Below the pieces are notes generated by a model. That model ran no database searches, had not been told where the DNA came from, and was given only the letters and a program-made list of their open reading frames with translations. Source: Paenibacillus sp. V4I3 (GTDB taxonomy: Bacteria; Bacillota; Bacilli; Paenibacillales; NBRC-103111). From it: DNA of 64,000 bases. Shown here one piece after another: positions 7,643-15,841 of this stretch (positions are counted from its first letter, which is position 1; every line of letters begins with the position of its first letter). Location of the stretch: positions 7,600,501-7,664,500 of the forward strand of contig NZ_JAUSZA010000001.1 in the NCBI RefSeq assembly GCF_030817215.1. Direction: 5' to 3'. Made by a program: the position numbers and the translations under genes.

Positions 7643-8626
7643 TTATCCTCTAAGCAATTTGCCATTGAACAGAATGTTCAGCGTTCGAATAAACAGAACG
7701 ATCAGAACGATACTAAGCAATACCAGAATGATCGCGGCGATGGCGATTAACAGCCAGGAATGCACGAACAGTGCATACTCCAAAGCAGCGTTGCTGAGCG
7801 CAGCCATCGGAAAGCTTACACCCCACCAAGAAGCGCCGAACGGTACAGACTTTTTGAAGACTTTAAAGAACAGGACGATGAATAAAAATAAGCCAAAGTA
7901 AAACAATATTGATGCAAACTGATCAATTTGTTGCATGAAGTTTGTATAACTAAGAAAGCCAACCTCAAATGGTGCAATCAAAATGAGCATCGAAGGCGTC
8001 ATTCCAGCTGGCATTGGAGCATGATGGATCAATCTGGATACGATAATGACAAAGTAAACTAAAGCAACAATACCGCCTATCGCTAAGCACAATAGGTTGA
8101 TTTCATGCGCCCAAGGAAACGGCATCGTTCCGCCGGCGACGCCAACGTCGAGTGTAGCCACTACAGGAATAATCCATGCAGGAACCGCATTTGCCGGTTC
8201 TTGATTCCCATTTAACAATCGCGAAACGAAGACAAAACTAAGCACTAAAGTGGTCGCCGTTCCGATGATCCAAACCGTTTGGCCTAATACTTGACTGTAG
8301 GTACCTAGCACAGAAGAAAGCAATAGAATCGAAATCGTGATTGTACCAAAAAAGTTCCCTAAGATAGGATGCGTAAATTCGCCTGCCACTTTCTGAGGGT
8401 ATAGAACCCATTTTGAAATATAACCTATGCTTAACGCGATAAACATAAGAATCGCAACGATTCCAATAATATCAGCGATGACGGGGGAAGTCCCAAATAG
8501 CTTGCTCGCTTGTCGCCAAGCCAAAGACAAACCTGAAATACCCATAACTGACGCGAATAAATTAACTGGCAAGAATTGCACGGAACCGATCCTACTTTGT
8601 TTCTGTACGGCAGCTATTGTTTGCAT
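7643..8626 (-). CDS. SLAC1/TehA-type (TDT) anion or dicarboxylate transporter
   Basis: The product has 327 residues and about ten transmembrane helices. GISGLSLAWRQASKLFG near residue 29 is the conserved TM1 motif of the tellurite-resistance/dicarboxylate (TDT) family that includes TehA and SLAC1 (PF03595). Later conserved segments such as GGTMPFPW and ASWWGVSFPMAALSNAAL also fit. It probably moves an organic acid or inorganic anion across the membrane. GGTGA lies six bases before the ATG. The downstream lysR gene is the likely regulator. Confidence 0.87.
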   Translation of the reverse strand: MQTIAAVQKQSRIGSVQFLPVNLFASVMGISGLSLAWRQASKLFGTSPVIADIIGIVAILMFIALSIGYISKWVLYPQKVAGEFTHPILGNFFGTITISILLLSSVLGTYSQVLGQTVWIIGTATTLVLSFVFVSRLLNGNQEPANAVPAWIIPVVATLDVGVAGGTMPFPWAHEINLLCLAIGGIVALVYFVIIVSRLIHHAPMPAGMTPSMLILIAPFEVGFLSYTNFMQQIDQFASILFYFGLFLFIVLFFKVFKKSVPFGASWWGVSFPMAALSNAALEYALFVHSWLLIAIAAIILVLLSIVLIVLFIRTLNILFNGKLLRG

Positions 8627-8679
8627 AGAAAGTCACCAATTCCTTTTTATTTTTTTATCCAATTAACTAATTGTTTGGT

Positions 8680-8898
8680 TTAATTAGGAAAAATCATATG
8701 CACTTCAGGTGGAGGCATATGATTGAACGATGATTGTGTACGTAAATGTTCCCTGCCGTTTATCCAAACGTACTTTTCGTCATAACTTTCTATTAATCCC
8801 CCACCTGAGGCTTTCTCATCAGTTACAACCATCACATAATAACCAAAAAAAATAGCATTTTCAAAATCGATGTCAAATTGAAGCGTAGTATGGTTCAT
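8680..8898 (-). CDS. Small hypothetical protein
   Basis: The product has 72 residues starting MNHTTLQFDIDFENAIFFGY, with no membrane segment or recognisable domain. Alternating strands and a GGGLIESYDEKYVWING turn suggest a small beta-rich fold. AAGGA lies upstream of the ATG at the edge of useful spacing. It precedes the transporter gene in the same direction with a 53-bp gap, so it may be co-transcribed. A chance reading frame cannot be excluded. Confidence 0.5.
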   Translation of the reverse strand: MNHTTLQFDIDFENAIFFGYYVMVVTDEKASGGGLIESYDEKYVWINGREHLRTQSSFNHMPPPEVHMIFPN

Positions 8899-9063
8899 CT
8901 ACTTCCATCCTTTCTTTCGTATTATCCAATGGCCGGATGTACTGTTCTACCTCAAACCAATTAATCTCCCACATCTAACAGCTACCACTACACCTAAGGC
9001 AAGCTCCATATTCGATAGATACCAAATGTCCAAGCTCCACCCTTCTGCAACGATTGCCTAATT

Positions 9064-9612
9064 TTAACCTTGGCCCGAAAAGTGATCAATATCGTTGTTT
9101 CTATTATTCCTATAGATAAGACTACCACTTACGACCTCTCCACGAGTCATAGCCGTCAAACCTGTACGAGTCAGTTCCAAGATGCCATAGGGTCTCAGCA
9201 GCTCAATTAATGAATTAATTTTATCCTGATCGCCAACAACTTGAATTATCAGACTTTCCAATCCAATATCGACTATAGAAGCACGAAAGGGTTCAACAAT
9301 ACTTGAAATGACCGGTTTCATTTTGGACACAGCACTTACTTTGATAAGTGCAAGCTCGCGGTCAACCAGCGGATAAGCGGTTAATTCAACAATTTGAATA
9401 ACATCGATTAGTTTATTAAGCTGCTTTTGCACTTGTTCGAGCATTTTATCATCCCCAGACGTAACAATGATCATGCGGGACAATCCAGTTTCTTCTGACT
9501 GGCCTACAGTTATACTGTCAATGTTGAAACCGCGGCGTCCGAATAATCCAGCAACTCTCTGTAAAACACCCGGATGGTTGTTTACAAGAACAGAAATCGT
9601 GTGACGTTTCAT
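9064..9612 (-). CDS. ilvN: Acetolactate synthase small (regulatory) subunit
   Basis: The product has 182 residues. It has an N-terminal ACT domain (MKRHTISVLVNNHPGVLQRV, then GLFGRRGFNIDSI) and the C-terminal half typical of IlvH/IlvN. It activates the catalytic subunit and confers feedback inhibition by valine in branched-chain amino acid synthesis. The start overlaps the stop of ilvB by 4 bases (ATGA), so production is coupled. The length matches the family and no damage is visible. I see no clear terminator in the 165 bases downstream. Confidence 0.96.
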   Translation of the reverse strand: MKRHTISVLVNNHPGVLQRVAGLFGRRGFNIDSITVGQSEETGLSRMIIVTSGDDKMLEQVQKQLNKLIDVIQIVELTAYPLVDRELALIKVSAVSKMKPVISSIVEPFRASIVDIGLESLIIQVVGDQDKINSLIELLRPYGILELTRTGLTAMTRGEVVSGSLIYRNNRNNDIDHFSGQG

Positions 9613-11354
9613 CTTTCATCCCCCATAATCATGTCATCTATCGTGGAACCCGGAGTAACCATTGGAAAAACATTCTCTTCCTGACTGACAACAAAATCAA
9701 TAAGTACAGGGCCCGGTATTTCAAGAGCTTTTTTCCACACCTGACGAGCCTCTTCTTTATTTGTTGCCCTGAGCCCTTTAACACCATAGGCTTCAGCCAG
9801 TTTTACGAAATCTGGACTACCAGAGAGGTCCATATGACTAAAGCGACTATCGTAAATGATTTCTTGCCATTGCCGTATCATGCCGAGGACTTGATTATTC
9901 AGAATAACGATCTTCACGGGAATGTTATGAATAGCGCAAATCGCAAGCTCTTGTGCATTCATTTGAATCCCTCCGTCGCCATTGATGGACACCACGAGTC
10001 GGTCTGGGGAACCTACCTGTGCCCCTATCGCCGAAGGTAAACCAAAGCCCATTGTTCCAAGTCCACCTGAGGTAATGATCGAACGCGGATGCTTAAACTT
10101 ATAAAATTGAGCCGCCCACATTTGATGCTGCCCTACGTCCGTAGTGACTATCGCTTCGCCATTGGTCGTTTCGCTGATCATTTCAACAACGAATTGTGGT
10201 TTTAAAGTTATTTCCGAATCCGTATAACGAAGAGGATTCTTTTTTTGGTTTTCTTGAATTTCTGTCATCCATGCTTCTGATTTTACCGGTTTCGCATGAA
10301 CGTTAACCTGTTGAAGCACGGATTTCACATCGCCAATACAAGGGATCGCCGTTTGAACGATTTTCCCAATTTCTGCTGGATCGATATCAATATGCGCGAT
10401 AGTTTTCGCCTTAGGAGCAAATCCACTCGTTTTCATCGTTACTCTGTCGTCAAAGCGAGCTCCAATACTGATGAGAAGATCGCAATTTTGTAAGGCTTTA
10501 TTGGCTGTGTATGTTCCATGCATCCCCGGCATGCCCATCCATAATTTATGTGCACTTGGAAATCCTCCTAAACCAAGCAATGTCGTCGTAACTGGTATCC
10601 GGGTTTTTTCTACAAATTCGAGTAATTCCTTGGAAGCGTCCGAATATATGACGCCCCCGCCAGCCAGAATGACAGGGCGTTCGGCTTCTTCGATAGCCAT
10701 GAGTAATTTTTCGATTTGTGTCACATTCGGATGGATGTCCGGGTGGTACCCTTTAATCTTAGGAATACCTAACGGATATTGAAAGATCATCGTTTGGCTC
10801 GTTACATCCTTTGGAATATCTATCAAAACCGGCCCCTTTCGTCCAGTGGAAGCAATATAAAATGCTTCATGAATAATCTTTGGTAACTCATTGACATCAC
10901 GAACTAAATAGTTGTGCTTCGAGATAGGCATTGTGATGCCGGTAATATCCGCTTCCTGAAACGCATCTGTACCAAGTAATGGCGTCGGAACATTTCCTGT
11001 AATCACAACTAATGGAACAGAGTCCATATTAGCAGTGGCGATACCCGTAACTAGATTAGTTGCCCCAGGTCCCGATGTTGCAAAGCAAACCCCAACTTTT
11101 CCTGTAGCGCGCGCATAGCCGTCTGCAGCATGAATTGCCCCCTGCTCATGACGAGCTAAAATATGTTTAAACCCTGGAATGTCATGAATGGCGTCGTAAA
11201 TGTTTAGGACACTTCCTCCTGGAATCCCAAAAACAGTATCGACACCTTCAATTAACAAGCTTCTGATAAGCGCCTCCGATCCTGTTATCATATCGCTCTT
11301 CATTAGCTTAGTAAGCCATTCATGCTTCGAGTGTTGTCCCTCAATCTTAATCAT
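9609..11354 (-). CDS. ilvB: Acetolactate synthase large (catalytic) subunit
   Basis: The product has 581 residues. It condenses two pyruvates (or pyruvate and 2-oxobutyrate) using thiamine diphosphate, the first common step of Val/Leu/Ile synthesis. Visible features are the ThDP activation loop VFGIPGGSVLNIYDAIHD near the N terminus, the FAD-binding middle domain and the ThDP motif GDGGIQMNAQE...LNNQ near residue 470. The ATG at 11352-11354 follows GGAGG; the frame extends 33 codons further, but that part lies inside the T-box terminator and is not translated. It is expressed through the T-box leader. Confidence 0.97.
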   Translation of the reverse strand: MIKIEGQHSKHEWLTKLMKSDMITGSEALIRSLLIEGVDTVFGIPGGSVLNIYDAIHDIPGFKHILARHEQGAIHAADGYARATGKVGVCFATSGPGATNLVTGIATANMDSVPLVVITGNVPTPLLGTDAFQEADITGITMPISKHNYLVRDVNELPKIIHEAFYIASTGRKGPVLIDIPKDVTSQTMIFQYPLGIPKIKGYHPDIHPNVTQIEKLLMAIEEAERPVILAGGGVIYSDASKELLEFVEKTRIPVTTTLLGLGGFPSAHKLWMGMPGMHGTYTANKALQNCDLLISIGARFDDRVTMKTSGFAPKAKTIAHIDIDPAEIGKIVQTAIPCIGDVKSVLQQVNVHAKPVKSEAWMTEIQENQKKNPLRYTDSEITLKPQFVVEMISETTNGEAIVTTDVGQHQMWAAQFYKFKHPRSIITSGGLGTMGFGLPSAIGAQVGSPDRLVVSINGDGGIQMNAQELAICAIHNIPVKIVILNNQVLGMIRQWQEIIYDSRFSHMDLSGSPDFVKLAEAYGVKGLRATNKEEARQVWKKALEIPGPVLIDFVVSQEENVFPMVTPGSTIDDMIMGDER

Positions 11355-11386
11355 GGTTTTTACCTCCAATTTTCTAAAATATAAAA

Positions 11387-11437
11387 ATCCTTCCATCTCT
11401 AACCGCAATGTTACACAGCGATTAGGGACGAAAGGAT
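11387..11437 (-). terminator. T-box-controlled intrinsic terminator
   Basis: A 20-bp stem pairs at 19 of 20 positions (outer ATCCTT/AAGGAT, inner TCGC/GCGG) around an 11-base loop. It is followed on the minus strand by TTTTTATATTTT. The 5' arm overlaps the T-box 3' strand, the mutually exclusive arrangement expected of T-box leaders. Confidence 0.9.
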
Positions 11438-11690
11438 CATTTCGTGGTACCACCCAGATTCACCGGAAATCTCATGACTTCCAGCCTCATGAAGTCAAAG
11501 TAAACTCTTTGACCTCTAGCATAATAACGTGTGCTAAACGTTTGAGCTTATTACCAGGTTTAAGGTTCAATCTGGTTTTCACTCAAAGGCTCCGAGGTGA
11601 CCGTACAAGGGTTTAAGGCAAAGCTTCCACCAAATCCTTTGCTCTCTGGACATAAGAGCCCTTGTGCTTTATTCTCTTCATCGCATGGAA
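11387..11690 (-). promoter_or_regulatory. T-box riboswitch leader of ilvBN (probably Leu-specific)
   Basis: On the minus strand the leader contains the canonical T-box TGGGTGGTACCACGAA at 11441-11456. A Stem-I-like region lies upstream, with the GGTGGAAG segment near 11625-11632. The following intrinsic terminator is at 11387-11437. Uncharged tRNA pairing with the T-box loop stabilises the antiterminator and turns ilvBN on. A CTC (Leu) triplet in the CACCTCGGAG segment at about 11590-11599 is the best specifier candidate, by analogy with Bacillus ilv leaders. The exact specifier needs a covariance-model alignment. Confidence 0.9.
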
Positions 11691-11852
11691 TTATTTGATA
11701 TATTTAAAAGTATCTTGAATACCTTGTAGACTAGGTTATCATAAAGTGATCTATTTTGGTTATGAAAAGACTCGATACCTGGTATATCAAAACTAGATAA
11801 CAAAGGCGATGTCAGAATAATGATTGGATTACTATTTTCCCTTCCAAAAAGA

Positions 11853-11887
11853 GGCCGACCCGAATTTTTACGTTTCAGGTCAGCCTA
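11853..11887 (-). terminator. Terminator after doxX
   Basis: On the minus strand AGGCTGACCTGAA pairs with TTCGGGTCGGCCT (11 of 13) and is followed by CTTTTTGG. It lies about 75 bases past the doxX stop and before the ilv leader. Confidence 0.7.
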
Positions 11888-11963
11888 TTGTAAGAATTAT
11901 TCCAAATCATTCATTTGACAGTTTGTAGATGATCTTTTTTATTCGAATGGTCCTAATGGTTTA

Positions 11964-12317
11964 TTAGAGTATAATTCCAAAGTTTATCAGTATCACTACT
12001 AATCCTAAAATTAATAAAAAAATTGGCATCATCATTTGTTTTATATTATCTTTAATTTTAATATGAGTAAAAATTGCCCCGATCATCGTTATAATAATTA
12101 ATAAACTACCCCAAGCGGCCAATTTCCCATTCCAAATACCTGCAATAACCAAAACCCCTGAAATGACTTCTACCATTCCTGTGAATACTTTAAACCACCC
12201 CGGATAACCATAATGCTTAAATCCTTCCACCATTTGTTTCGATCCGAACTTCATAAACCCAAACATTAAAAAACCTAATCCTAAAATAACTTGAAGAATA
12301 ATTGATAAAATATTCAT
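11964..12317 (-). CDS. DoxX-family membrane protein
   Basis: The product has 117 residues with four hydrophobic helices. GLGFLMFGFMKFGSKQMVEG followed by WFKVFTGMVEVISGVLVIAG are typical DoxX (PF07681/PF13564) segments. AAGGAG precedes the ATG. Family members are small membrane proteins linked to redox or thiol stress in other bacteria; no activity can be assigned here. It lies 54 bases after the luciferase-like gene and is probably the last cistron of the pirin-marR operon. Confidence 0.85.
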   Translation of the reverse strand: MNILSIILQVILGLGFLMFGFMKFGSKQMVEGFKHYGYPGWFKVFTGMVEVISGVLVIAGIWNGKLAAWGSLLIIITMIGAIFTHIKIKDNIKQMMMPIFLLILGLVVILINFGIIL

Positions 12318-12370
12318 TACTTTCTCTCCTTATTTCTTAATTCTTTTATCCTAAACGTTAGATATCCTTG

Positions 12371-13441
12371 TTATAGGTTTTCTACGCGTCCCTCATTGTC
12401 GGCTTCCCATCTTGCGACCTCTTCCCGAACTCGCGGTGCGACTTCCTTACCCAATAGTTCAATGGATTTCATAACATCCTCATGTGGCATGCTGCCGGCA
12501 GGTAAATGTAGGAAAAATCGTGAGAAGCCTAAATGTTTTTGCATATAAATAATTTTGTTGGCCACCGTTTCGGGATCGCCTACGTAGAATGCGCCTTCTG
12601 GGCTGCATGAGGCATCGAATTGTGAACGGCTATAGTGTCCCCAACCACGCTCTTTACTCATTGAATTAAACACTGCCTGAGTGGGAGGGAAATACTTTTC
12701 CACCGCAAGTGAGGTACTCTCCGCAACGAACCCGAGTGAGTGTACGGCTATTTTTAATTTCGATGCATCATGTCCTGCACGAGTAGCAGCGTTCTTATAG
12801 AGCGGCACGAGCGGAGCAAATTGCAAGGGGCTCCCGCCAATGATCGCCAAAACAAGAGGCAGTCCCAGTTCCCCTGCTCGTATGACCGATTGCGCATTCC
12901 CCCCACTGCCAAGCCACACGGGTAAAGGGTTCTGAACTGGACGCGGATACACACCCAGATTCGTAAGGGCAGGCCGATGCTTTCCTTTCCAGGATATCTT
13001 CTCCGAGTCCCTTAATTTTAATAATAGTTCCAATTTTTCCGCGTAAAGCTCATCATAGTCTTTTAAATCATAACCAAACAATGGAAACGCATCGACCATA
13101 GAGCCTCGACCCGCGATAATCTCAGCACGACCATTTGAAATACCATCGAGCGTGGCAAATTGCTGAAACAAACGTACTGGATCAACAGCAGAGAGCACGG
13201 TAACCGAACTGGTTAAGCGTATCCTTTTGGTCATGGACGCCGCTGCAGCCAGCACGACGACAGTAGCGGAATCCGCAAATTCCTTACGATGATGCTCACC
13301 GACCCCAAATATATCCAACCCAACCTGATCGGCAAGCACGATTTCTTCAACAACCTCACGCAACCGCTCCGCATGACTTATTGTCTTACCCGTTTTAACA
13401 TCCGGAGTTGTTTCGACAAATGTATCTACGCCTATTTCCAT
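12371..13441 (-). CDS. LLM-class flavin-dependent monooxygenase
   Basis: The product has 356 residues and a luciferase-like TIM-barrel fold. Landmarks are VGLDIFGVGEHHRKEFADSA (residues ~41-60), IRLTSSVTVLSAVDPVRLFQ and GRAEIIAGRGS. It would use reduced FMN (or F420-like flavin) to oxidise an unknown organic substrate. I take the ATG at 13439-13441, which has AGGGGGA seven bases upstream, instead of the in-frame TTG two codons earlier. It is third in the pirin-marR-LLM-doxX set, suggesting control by the MarR regulator. Confidence 0.92.
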   Translation of the reverse strand: MEIGVDTFVETTPDVKTGKTISHAERLREVVEEIVLADQVGLDIFGVGEHHRKEFADSATVVVLAAAASMTKRIRLTSSVTVLSAVDPVRLFQQFATLDGISNGRAEIIAGRGSMVDAFPLFGYDLKDYDELYAEKLELLLKLRDSEKISWKGKHRPALTNLGVYPRPVQNPLPVWLGSGGNAQSVIRAGELGLPLVLAIIGGSPLQFAPLVPLYKNAATRAGHDASKLKIAVHSLGFVAESTSLAVEKYFPPTQAVFNSMSKERGWGHYSRSQFDASCSPEGAFYVGDPETVANKIIYMQKHLGFSRFFLHLPAGSMPHEDVMKSIELLGKEVAPRVREEVARWEADNEGRVENL

Positions 13442-13484
13442 TTTCAAATCCCCCTACATACAAAATTTAAGTAAAATCCTTCTT

Positions 13485-13970
13485 TCAAAAAGAATCTGAT
13501 CCATCATTATTGGTATTGCCTTCACGATTCTTGATACCATACCCAATTTTCTTCAGCACGTGAATTAGTTCGAGCTTCTCCCCTTCCGTTGCGAAGGACA
13601 AATTATCGGAGATCGTTTGAACATGCCTTGGGAAGATATTATCAAAGTAGCTTCGCCCTTCAGCAGTCAATGTCACATTCGTTTTTCGTCGATCACCCGG
13701 GATGGGGAGCCGTACCACGAAGCCCTTCTTCTCAAGCTTATCGACCACGTAGGTGATACTCCCGCTTGGAATCGTGAAGGTGTCGCTTATTTTCTGGATG
13801 GGCTGCGGTCCTTTATTATAAAGAAACTCCAAAATTTGAAAGGTCTCCCCACTGAGGCCATAGCTGTCAATGTCACGTTCTAAGCTCCCGTACAACTCTT
13901 TTACCATGTTTCTTATTACGCGTATTAGTTTTAAATCAAGTTCCTTACCCTCAGCATCGCGTTCAGTCAT
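13485..13970 (-). CDS. MarR-family transcriptional regulator
   Basis: The product has 161 residues. The winged helix centres on QPIQKISDTFTIPSGSITYV (residues ~57-76), and the wing is VRLPIPGDRRKTNVTLTAEG, typical of MarR. Such repressors release DNA on binding phenolics or on thiol oxidation; this one has no cysteine in the visible sequence, so ligand binding is more likely than thiol sensing. It lies 12 bases after pirin in the same direction. The twin palindrome in the pirin promoter is the likely autoregulatory site. Confidence 0.9.
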   Translation of the reverse strand: MTERDAEGKELDLKLIRVIRNMVKELYGSLERDIDSYGLSGETFQILEFLYNKGPQPIQKISDTFTIPSGSITYVVDKLEKKGFVVRLPIPGDRRKTNVTLTAEGRSYFDNIFPRHVQTISDNLSFATEGEKLELIHVLKKIGYGIKNREGNTNNDGSDSF

Positions 13971-13982
13971 TCTCCATCCCCC

Positions 13983-14756
13983 TTATCTGGCCTTATCATA
14001 CAAAGGATATTCAACCTCAGTAGGAACTTCAATTAGAAACATTCGAAGCTTTTCTCCTGAAGCGCGTATGTTGATTTCTCCTTCTTGTTCAGATTGAACG
14101 ATCGCAAAGTCTTTATTCTTGAATGAGGTTGGTTCTTGGCCGGATACCCAGATGGAACCACCTGTACCTCTAATCGACAATCCTGCAAGTGTCCGGTTTG
14201 GCAATAGCCTATGGATAAATGATGCTCCTGGCTGAATCTCGACGTCGTACATCCGCGCATCTGTTACCAGGTGAAGGACGGGCGAGCCTTCACCCAATAT
14301 CGTCTTTACGTTTACCCCATCCTGGCCTGTCTGAGGAAATTTCTCGTGCTTGAACAGCGAATAGGTCGGTTGTCTTCTTACCGCTTCATTCAAGTAAGGC
14401 TCAAGCCAAATTTGGAAACCCTCGTAACCCGCTTCGACGCTTTCCGCGTGTTGAATACCCGAGCCTGCTTGCATCAGTTGAATATCACCCTGTCCAAGAA
14501 CGCTTTCGGTGCCGAGTGTGTCTTTGTGAAAGCCTTGACCGGCAATGCCATATGAAATAATCTCAAACCCCTGGTGAGGATGAAGCCCGATCCCTCCTTT
14601 TGCCGCAGCATGCGCCCAAGACCAGTAAAAAAGAGGACCAAGCCTGACCGTAGCAGCCCCTTGCCCCGAGAAACCTAGAGGTTTCTGAGCTTGTATTTTG
14701 CCGCGGTCGAATTCTTCTTTAGCTTGATATTCAGGTTCTAATATTTGAATATTCAT
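13983..14756 (-). CDS. Pirin family protein (bicupin)
   Basis: The product has 257 residues starting MNIQILEPEYQAKEEFDRGK. The N-terminal cupin carries the pirin metal-site pattern HPHQGFEI...H, followed by LMQAGSGIQHAE (His and Glu ligands). Pirins bind Fe; several bacterial ones have quercetin 2,3-dioxygenase activity. The ATG at 14754-14756 has AAGGAG eight bases before it; a longer open frame reaches across the promoter and is not coding. It is the first gene of the operon with marR and the LLM oxidase. Confidence 0.92.
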   Translation of the reverse strand: MNIQILEPEYQAKEEFDRGKIQAQKPLGFSGQGAATVRLGPLFYWSWAHAAAKGGIGLHPHQGFEIISYGIAGQGFHKDTLGTESVLGQGDIQLMQAGSGIQHAESVEAGYEGFQIWLEPYLNEAVRRQPTYSLFKHEKFPQTGQDGVNVKTILGEGSPVLHLVTDARMYDVEIQPGASFIHRLLPNRTLAGLSIRGTGGSIWVSGQEPTSFKNKDFAIVQSEQEGEINIRASGEKLRMFLIEVPTEVEYPLYDKAR

Positions 14757-14883
14757 TTGAAAAACTCCTTTTCTTAAAGGTTTGCTCCAAATCAAATGGA
14801 CAAAAGCCGCAGATTCCGCCAACCGCAGCAAGCGGGTCCACAGAAAAGATATCTTATTAATAATATTCTTATGATTAGATATA

Positions 14884-14908
14884 CTAACATTAGTTATTCT
14901 AATATTAG
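14884..14908 (-). promoter_or_regulatory. Twin palindromic operator of the pirin-marR operon
   Basis: CTAATATTAG (14899-14908) is a perfect palindrome. CTAACATTAG (14884-14893) is the same with one central change. They start 15 bases apart, and the first overlaps the -10 element. This is the expected position for an autoregulatory MarR repressor encoded two genes downstream. Binding itself is inferred. Confidence 0.65.
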
Positions 14909-14924
14909 AGTTTATATTTGTCAA
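14896..14924 (-). promoter_or_regulatory. Sigma-A promoter of the pirin-marR-LLM-doxX operon
   Basis: On the minus strand there is a consensus TTGACA (14919-14924), a 17-base spacer and TAGAAT (14896-14901). It lies about 140 bases before the pirin start. Confidence 0.8.
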
Positions 14925-15024
14925 CCTGTAAAAAGTAGGAACATCTGCGAAGAGAACGCAAACCAATTTCCCTACAACAAGGGGTCGTCCTTCAGCTGTT
15001 TGATCGCAAGTTATAAACATGCAA

Positions 15025-15061
15025 ATAGGGCAGCAGCCATGAATGGGCTGCCACCCTATTG
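15025..15061. terminator. GC-rich hairpin
   Basis: ATAGGGCAGCAGCC is nearly complementary to GGGCTGCCACCCTAT around ATGAAT. It lies upstream of the pirin promoter. No T-run is obvious. It is one of four such hairpins between 15.0 and 15.8 kb, probably residues of terminators of lost genes. Confidence 0.45.
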
Positions 15062-15212
15062 GGAGAGCTTCTATTCCACAATATTAATTTTCACATCGAT
15101 ATTCCCTCTTGTAGCTTTGGAGTATTTCCAATGGCTGCATCACAGGGTAACCCTATCGATGCTACAATTGTACACTCTTGATTGAAAACAGACCCCAGAA
15201 TGCTGATGCACT

Positions 15213-15240
15213 GAAAGGAGCTGACTCGGCAGCTCCTTTC
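15213..15240 (+). terminator. Strong hairpin followed by T-rich DNA
   Basis: GAAAGGAGCTG and CAGCTCCTTTC pair perfectly (11 bp) around ACTCGG. ATTTTAATTG follows on the plus strand. No intact plus-strand gene lies upstream, so it may be an orphan terminator. Confidence 0.55.
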
Positions 15241-15318
15241 ATTTTAATTGTATTATGTATCAAGCTTTAAGAATTTCGCTGTCCACCTTGAGAGTCAGCT
15301 CAATAGCTATAAAATCCC

Positions 15319-15336
15319 CTACCTATCAAAAGGTAA
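15319..15336. promoter_or_regulatory. Second copy of the CTACCT/AGGT inverted repeat
   Basis: CTACCT-ATCAAA-AGGTA matches the site at 4519-4536, and about 20 bases of AT-rich flank ending in AAAAAATATC match as well. It lies just left of the dsbA fragment. It is read as an orphaned promoter/operator from a decayed copy of the redox cluster. Confidence 0.5.
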
Positions 15337-15366
15337 ATTATTTACAAAAAATATCCGCTTTCTTTT

Positions 15367-15530
15367 TTAAGTATTTTCAAACACTCTAATAAGTTCATTA
15401 GGAGATTGTAAACCAGATAGGCTGACCTTCTCGTTGATGACAAAGTAAGGCACCCCTCTGATTCCCAGCTTTTCCGCGTTGCGCTGTCCTAATTCAACCT
15501 TTTCAGTCCCATCACCTTTAGTAGTCACTT
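15367..15530 (-). pseudogene. C-terminal fragment of a DsbA-family gene
   Basis: The frame encodes GDGTEKVELGQRNAEKLGIR, continuing through GVPYFVINEKVSLSGLQSPN to a TAA at 15367. This is the last ~50 residues of the protein at 2128-2760, with a handful of substitutions. The N-terminal 150 residues with the CPWC site are absent, so it cannot be functional. It is a relic of another copy of the redox cluster. Confidence 0.85.
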
Positions 15531-15582
15531 GGAGACAAAACATCATCATTCCTATGGTGAGCCTTACTTCCTCTCAACAAAG

Positions 15583-15610
15583 CAAGGCTACCATTCGAGA
15601 TGGCAGCCTT
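15583..15610. repeat. Hairpin
   Basis: AAGGCTACCAT pairs with ATGGCAGCCTT (one mismatch) around a short loop. It is isolated from any intact gene. Confidence 0.45.
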
Positions 15611-15753
15611 GTCATGGTTAACCTATAATCACCGAGCATTCATCAACTAGCTCGATTTGGTACAATCTTTTCGGTTAAGTTATTACCGTTACTATTCGCA
15701 ACTATTAAATATATCTTTTGTTTCATTACCACGCTATTCTACCCATAGCGGAC

Positions 15754-15781
15754 TGAAGGGCTGCCATGCGGCAGCCCTTCA
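15754..15781. repeat. Perfect 12-bp hairpin
   Basis: TGAAGGGCTGCC and GGCAGCCCTTCA pair perfectly around ATGC. No T-run follows on either strand. It lies just past the end of the CBO0543-like relic and may be its old terminator. Confidence 0.5.
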
Positions 15782-15841
15782 GATGTTTAACTCGTTCTTC
15801 GTTTAGCTTAATCCTACTCAACAAGATGGTTTATATTATTT

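Noticed and set aside
11355..11453. Longer IlvB N-terminus
   Set aside because: It would translate through the T-box terminator. The ATG at 11352-11354 has a proper ribosome binding site and matches family length.
14757..15020. N-terminal extension of pirin across the promoter
   Set aside because: The frame is open but contains the promoter and operator palindromes. The internal ATG has an ideal AAGGAG, and the extension has no homology pattern.
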